Source: a virus
Reading direction: 5' to 3' (one strand)
DNA length: 24,656 nt
IMG/VR virus record: IMGVR_UViG_3300008108_000465
Location: 1-24,656 of that record
Shown: positions 21,434-24,656 of the stretch, piece by piece
Numbering within the stretch: position 1 is the stretch's first letter
Layout of the letters: every line of letters starts with the position of its first letter
Translations under genes and position numbers: made by a program
Notes under the pieces: generated by a model
Databases searched by the model: none
What the model was told of the DNA's origin: nothing
What the model saw: only the letters and a program-made list of their open reading frames with translations

Positions 21434-21780
21434 GTTGTAATACAAATATCACCTTATCTCCAGTAGTTTATCGGGATACATGGGATGGGCTATCTAATTG
21501 CTCATTTTCATCCGATGGGAATGCTTTTACGTCTAACTTATCAGTTGTTAGAATGTTCTTTCGTGATGAAAACGGAGATGTTGGGCTACAACTTAGTAGT
21601 GCGGATTCTGAGATAGTTATAGATGACGCATCAAACTGGGAATTTACCGTAAATGCTGTATCTCCAATGACTCTATCTATCGGTGTTTGGGATTGGTCTA
21701 TTGAGACTAAAGACGCTCAAAACATCGTTAAAACACGAATTTTTGGATCACTTGAAATTTTAGATGATGCAACACAATGA
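21430..21780 (+). CDS. Small distal-tail protein preceding the fibre
   Basis: The 116-residue beta-rich product (YRDTWDGLSNCSFSSDGN, VVRMFFRDENGDVGLQLSS, ASNWEFTVNAV, IGVWDWSIETKDAQN, TRIFGSLEIL) resembles the small proteins that lie before collagen-like tail fibres in many siphophages and may act in baseplate or fibre attachment. It overlaps the genes on both sides (ATGA at both ends), so all three are translationally coupled. Confidence 0.6.
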   Translation: MSCNTNITLSPVVYRDTWDGLSNCSFSSDGNAFTSNLSVVRMFFRDENGDVGLQLSSADSEIVIDDASNWEFTVNAVSPMTLSIGVWDWSIETKDAQNIVKTRIFGSLEILDDATQ

Positions 21781-23606
21781 GCGAATACATCACGATAAAT
21801 CTAACCCAGCCGAAGGAAGAGATCAAGTTTTCATACACCGAGCAAAACGAAGAGATTGTTTTCAGTTTCTCCGAGGCAGCACGTGGCGCACAAGGTGAGC
21901 CAGGCGCAGCCGCCACAGTCGATCAAACGATTATAGATGGCAGCACGAACGCCGTGTCTGGCAACGCCGTATTCGATGGACTAGCACTAAAAGCACCGAT
22001 CGCCAATCCTACCTTTACTGGAATCGTAACAGCCCCACGGATCACAGGTAGATGCGATGGGATTGAGGTCTTATGCAAAGCAGGACTTGCCATCAACGCT
22101 GGGCAGGTAGTCTATATTACAGGGGCATCTGGTAGTAATATTATCATCGGTCTTGCACAAGCTAACACAGAGCCGACATCCAGTAAAACCATCGGAATCA
22201 GCGAGTCAACCCTCGCCAACAACGCCACGGGCTACGCGATCACTGAAGGGCTGATGACCGTCAGCATCTCCGCTCCGTCTGCTATCGAAGGCGATCCGAT
22301 CTGGCTTTCATCAGATACCGCTGGGGGCATGGTATTTGGACTTGCCAACAAGCCATCCGCACCAAATCATATCGTCTATCTCGGCGTGGTCACACGCAAG
22401 AGCGGCAACACAGTTGTTGAGATATACGTCAAAATCCAGAACGGCGCAGAACTCGATGAGCTTGCAGACGTAGCGATCACAAGTGCAACCGCAGGACAAG
22501 CGTTAATGCGTGGTGCTACTACTTGGGAAAATCGCAGTCTTGTTAGCTCCGATATTTCAGATGCTACAAACTTAGCCATTGCCAATACGGTCGTAAAAAG
22601 AAGCAATTTGGGAAATGTGTCTTTCTCAAAAACTACAGGGGCTGGTGCGACTCTTGGCGTAATTGGGGCTGGAGCGCAAGGTATCACATCAGATGTGACT
22701 ACTGGAACTGCAGGTCTTTTCACAGCAACTTCAGGAACGGCATTTAGAGGATACTCATCAACTGGAACCGATCACGCGCAATTTGGCGAAATAACTGGCG
22801 ATAACCGCTCATTTGTCCGCCGTGTCCTTGGCTTGTTTGGGTGGAATCGCGGATCATTCGTGCAGACGTTAGGCAGCCCAGCAACACTCACAGCAGACAG
22901 CGCGATTGAGTTACCAGATATTGCAAGCGGCACAATCGCTTTGACTAGCGACAGTCGATTTACAGATGAGCGAGTTCCGACCGCAGCGGGACTGACCAGC
23001 AAATTTGGGACTAACAAAGCAACAATAGCAAACGGCGACAAGTTTACGATCCTCGACTCAGCCGCATCAGACGCACCGAAGCACACGCTCTGGAGCTTGA
23101 TTGTATCGACTCTTACCACGGCTTTTGACGCTCTCTATGTCGGACTTACAGGCAACCAGACCATCGCTGGGAATAAAACTTTTAGCGGTCAGGTTAATTT
23201 TTCAACTATGCCGAAAGTTTCCGCCTATAAGTCAACCGATCAAACTGGTTTAACAGCAGGTGCATATAATAAAATTACATTCGACACAGAGGTTTATGAT
23301 GTTGGGTCGAATTTTGCGTCATCCACTTTCACAGCTCCATATGCTTGTAAGGTATTGATAAACGCAACTGTTTTCACTAGCGGCGTTTCTGATAGCGTTG
23401 CATTAGCGGTCTATAAGAACGGAACGCAACATAAGCGGATTGCAGCACAAGACATTACCACAGCAGCTAATACAATAGTTGACGGATCTGTTGTGATTGA
23501 TTGTGCAACTAGTGATACGATTGAGATTTATTTGTATACATTAAATGGTCGCAGCGTTCTAGGTGCTGCAACAATTACTCACGTTCAATTCACCGCATTA
23601 CCTTAA
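21777..23606 (+). CDS. Tail fibre with collagen-like bit, fibre modules and C1q-like tip
   Basis: The product is 609 residues. Residues 1-35 are the attachment end. A short collagen-like GAQGEPGAAA (37-46) precedes the LKAPIANPTFTGIVTAP fibre repeat (71-87). About 90-240 is a module common in tail fibres (GRCDGIEVLCKAGLAINAGQ, SAPNHIVYLGVV, IYVKIQNGAELDELADV). About 250-420 is variable. A second common module (NKATIANGDKFTILDSAA, GLTGNQTIAGNKTFSG) ends near 470, and about 475-609 is a C1q/TNF-like globe (AYNKITFDTEVYDVGSNFAS, FTAPYACKVLINATVF) that should bind the host receptor. Nucleotide composition changes at the module borders, a sign of recombination. Confidence 0.85.
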   Translation: MSEYITINLTQPKEEIKFSYTEQNEEIVFSFSEAARGAQGEPGAAATVDQTIIDGSTNAVSGNAVFDGLALKAPIANPTFTGIVTAPRITGRCDGIEVLCKAGLAINAGQVVYITGASGSNIIIGLAQANTEPTSSKTIGISESTLANNATGYAITEGLMTVSISAPSAIEGDPIWLSSDTAGGMVFGLANKPSAPNHIVYLGVVTRKSGNTVVEIYVKIQNGAELDELADVAITSATAGQALMRGATTWENRSLVSSDISDATNLAIANTVVKRSNLGNVSFSKTTGAGATLGVIGAGAQGITSDVTTGTAGLFTATSGTAFRGYSSTGTDHAQFGEITGDNRSFVRRVLGLFGWNRGSFVQTLGSPATLTADSAIELPDIASGTIALTSDSRFTDERVPTAAGLTSKFGTNKATIANGDKFTILDSAASDAPKHTLWSLIVSTLTTAFDALYVGLTGNQTIAGNKTFSGQVNFSTMPKVSAYKSTDQTGLTAGAYNKITFDTEVYDVGSNFASSTFTAPYACKVLINATVFTSGVSDSVALAVYKNGTQHKRIAAQDITTAANTIVDGSVVIDCATSDTIEIYLYTLNGRSVLGAATITHVQFTALP

Positions 23607-23610
23607 TCCA

Positions 23611-23871
23611 ATGTCTAATCTAATCAATAAAACAACCGCTCAGATCAAAGCTGAGAAAATCGATGCGTTGCAATCTGAGTTGCAATCCCACGTTGAATCC
23701 ATCTTGTCGCTAATCTACGCCGCTTTAACTAAATACGGAACGCTCTACGCGGCAATCTCTGCATTGAACCCAGCGACGACCGTTCCAGCTCCCGATCTGA
23801 ATATGTTCAAACCACAGCTAGACGGCACAGTTCTATTCGTTGCAGTTCCAGAAGAAGCTCCTGAGCCATGA
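23611..23871 (+). CDS. 86-residue unknown protein before the lysis genes
   Basis: I use ATG 23611, 4 nt after the fibre stop, giving MSNLINKTTAQIKAEKIDAL. Longer versions would overlap the fibre. It is helical with ELQSHVESILSLIYAALTKYGTLYAAISAL, then a Pro-rich end (TTVPAPDLNMF; PEEAPEP). No transmembrane span is long enough to be sure of, and no family is recognised. It overlaps the holin-like gene (ATGA). Confidence 0.65.
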   Translation: MSNLINKTTAQIKAEKIDALQSELQSHVESILSLIYAALTKYGTLYAAISALNPATTVPAPDLNMFKPQLDGTVLFVAVPEEAPEP

Positions 23872-24050
23872 ATGAACATTCCCACCTCTACAATCTAATC
23901 AACGGAGCGGTCGGAACTGTCGCCTCATTGTTAGGCGTTATTAGCACCTGCCAAGAACAACTTGAATATGGCGTTAGAATTACTGGCGGAATAATCGGTA
24001 TCTTGGTAGGTCTGATTACGCTTTATAATTTCATCCGTAAAAAGAAGTGA
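23868..24050 (+). CDS. Holin-like small membrane protein
   Basis: The 60-residue product has two hydrophobic segments (about 8-26 LYNLINGAVGTVASLLGVI and 36-56 VRITGGIIGILVGLITLYNF) and a basic tail RKKK, as in class II holins. The place just before lysis genes supports this. It would sit in the inner membrane and let the endolysin through. It overlaps neighbours at both ends (ATGA, GTGA). Confidence 0.65.
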   Translation: MNEHSHLYNLINGAVGTVASLLGVISTCQEQLEYGVRITGGIIGILVGLITLYNFIRKKK

Positions 24051-24439
24051 TTGAGTCATTTCCAGATATCCCAGCTAAATTCGAGAAGTATGGATCTAAC
24101 AACGGATCTATGCTAATTAAGGTATTGGAAAATTTTAGGTATCTATCTAGCTACGGAGTTATCAAAGTTCCAAAGGGATTCCTTAGTGACGGAGCATCCG
24201 TGCCACGTCCGTTCTGGGCTATATTCAGCCCGTTTAATGGCGACTATTTCGAGGCAGCTTTAATCCATGATTACCTATATTCCAAAGCATCCGATCTTAA
24301 ACACCCAATGCTAACCCGTCCAGAAGCGGATGAGATATTCAAAGAGGCGATGTATAATCTAGGGGTAGGCTGGCTAACGAGAGGCACGATCTACACCGCT
24401 GTTAGACTAGGCGGATGGGCTAGTTACAAACGAAAATGA
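24047..24439 (+). CDS. DUF1353 family phage protein
   Basis: The 130-residue product has the marks of DUF1353: VPKGFLSDGASVPRPFWAIFSP (39-60) and FEAALIHDYLYSK (68-80), then TRPEADEIFKEAMYNLGV and GTIYTAVRLGGW. The function of the family is not known; members often sit in phage lysis or tail-end regions. The start is GTG 24047, overlapping the holin-like stop (GTGA). The His-Asp pair in IHDYLY may bind a metal. Confidence 0.85.
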   Translation: MIESFPDIPAKFEKYGSNNGSMLIKVLENFRYLSSYGVIKVPKGFLSDGASVPRPFWAIFSPFNGDYFEAALIHDYLYSKASDLKHPMLTRPEADEIFKEAMYNLGVGWLTRGTIYTAVRLGGWASYKRK

Positions 24440-24528
24440 CCGCAGATCCAGATAACTTATTTGAGGTGACCATCTTAATCATATTTATTTTGTTGATTAT
24501 CGGAATTATTCTGTTAGAAAAGCGTTAA
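24436..24528 (+). CDS. 30-residue single-span membrane peptide
   Basis: ATG 24436 overlaps the DUF1353 stop (ATGA), and TAA 24526-24528 shares TAATG with the endolysin start. The peptide is MTADPDNLFEVTILIIFILL continuing IIGIILLEKR: an acidic N-terminus, one strong transmembrane helix and a basic end. The precise coupling on both sides and the hydrophobic design support a real gene, possibly a second holin, antiholin or small spanin-like helper. Confidence 0.7.
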   Translation: MTADPDNLFEVTILIIFILLIIGIILLEKR

Positions 24529-24656
24529 TGACCAACGAACAGATTAAAGCTATCCAAGCAAAGATTGGAACTGAACCAGACGGATTCTGGGGCGAAAAGT
24601 CTATATCGGCTTGTAAATCCTATCTACGTCGTTTGATGGATTCGTGCGATGATAGC
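24528..24656 (+). CDS. Endolysin, N-terminal peptidoglycan-binding domain (3' truncated by window edge)
   Basis: ATG 24528 shares TAATG with the previous stop and the frame stays open for 43 codons to the end. IKAIQAKIGTEPDGFWGEKS followed by ISACKSYL is a PG_binding_1-type repeat (IQ..iG..pDG.wG..s..A...yl). Phage proteins with this start usually continue into a cell-wall hydrolase, which cannot be seen here. Position after a holin-like gene supports the call. Confidence 0.75.
   Translation, partial: MTNEQIKAIQAKIGTEPDGFWGEKSISACKSYLRRLMDSCDDS

Noticed and set aside
1-24656. CRISPR array, integrase, attachment site, insertion sequence, defence system
   Set aside because: No regular direct repeats with spacers, recombinase motifs, terminal inverted repeats or defence gene pairs were seen on either strand.

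Overview
The window is about 24.6 kb of a tailed double-stranded DNA phage (or prophage), with every supported gene on the + strand. It runs from the end of an early/replication region, through DNA packaging, head and tail genes, into the start of a lysis cassette. The head order (small terminase, GpA-type large terminase, gpW-like connector, lambda-type portal, ClpP-like protease with a scaffold-like tail, capsid) and the tail order (tail completion, tail terminator, tail tube, G/GT frameshift chaperone, tape measure) point to a lambda-like, long non-contractile-tailed phage; no sheath gene is seen. No integrase, repressor, tRNA or CRISPR array is visible. The host cannot be named. A peptidoglycan-binding endolysin start implies a bacterium, and most start codons lack a Shine-Dalgarno sequence, which suggests a host that tolerates SD-free or leaderless initiation.

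Layout. 1-5047, replication and accessory genes: end of an unknown gene, a leader element with a small ORF, a 56-residue gene, a replication-initiation-like protein, a DnaB-type helicase, a second copy of the leader element, an HNH endonuclease, a small membrane peptide, an SSB-like protein, and several small unknown genes. 5048-7887, packaging: terminase small subunit, a minimal ATP-dependent ligase (nucleotidyltransferase domain only), terminase large subunit. 7897-11770, head: promoter, connector, portal, protease/scaffold, capsid, terminator. 11773-14717, a separately promoted glycan-modification block: a 743-residue GT2-TPR-GT-methyltransferase protein, a small ORF, and a second GT2. 14714-20468, connector and tail through the tape measure. 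20553-23606, a promoter followed by distal tail and fibre genes. 23611 to the end, lysis: unknown protein, holin-like protein, DUF1353 protein, tiny membrane protein, and the start of an endolysin that runs off the window.

The most unusual signal is a duplicated leader of about 185 nt (212-399 and 2630-2806). Both copies carry a promoter, a GAAA-capped hairpin at the predicted RNA 5' end, a 35-39 codon ORF, and a long bulged stem ending in six T residues. The stem lies inside the ORF, and the ORF stop overlaps the next gene's ATG. The two stems differ in sequence but keep the same inner helix and a bulge at the same place, with compensatory changes. This fits a translation-controlled attenuator, which I do not recognise as a described element. 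Other notable points are three promoters placed so that transcription should start at the A of the start codon, a clear -1 frameshift site in the tail chaperone, and the ligase domain lying between the two terminase genes.
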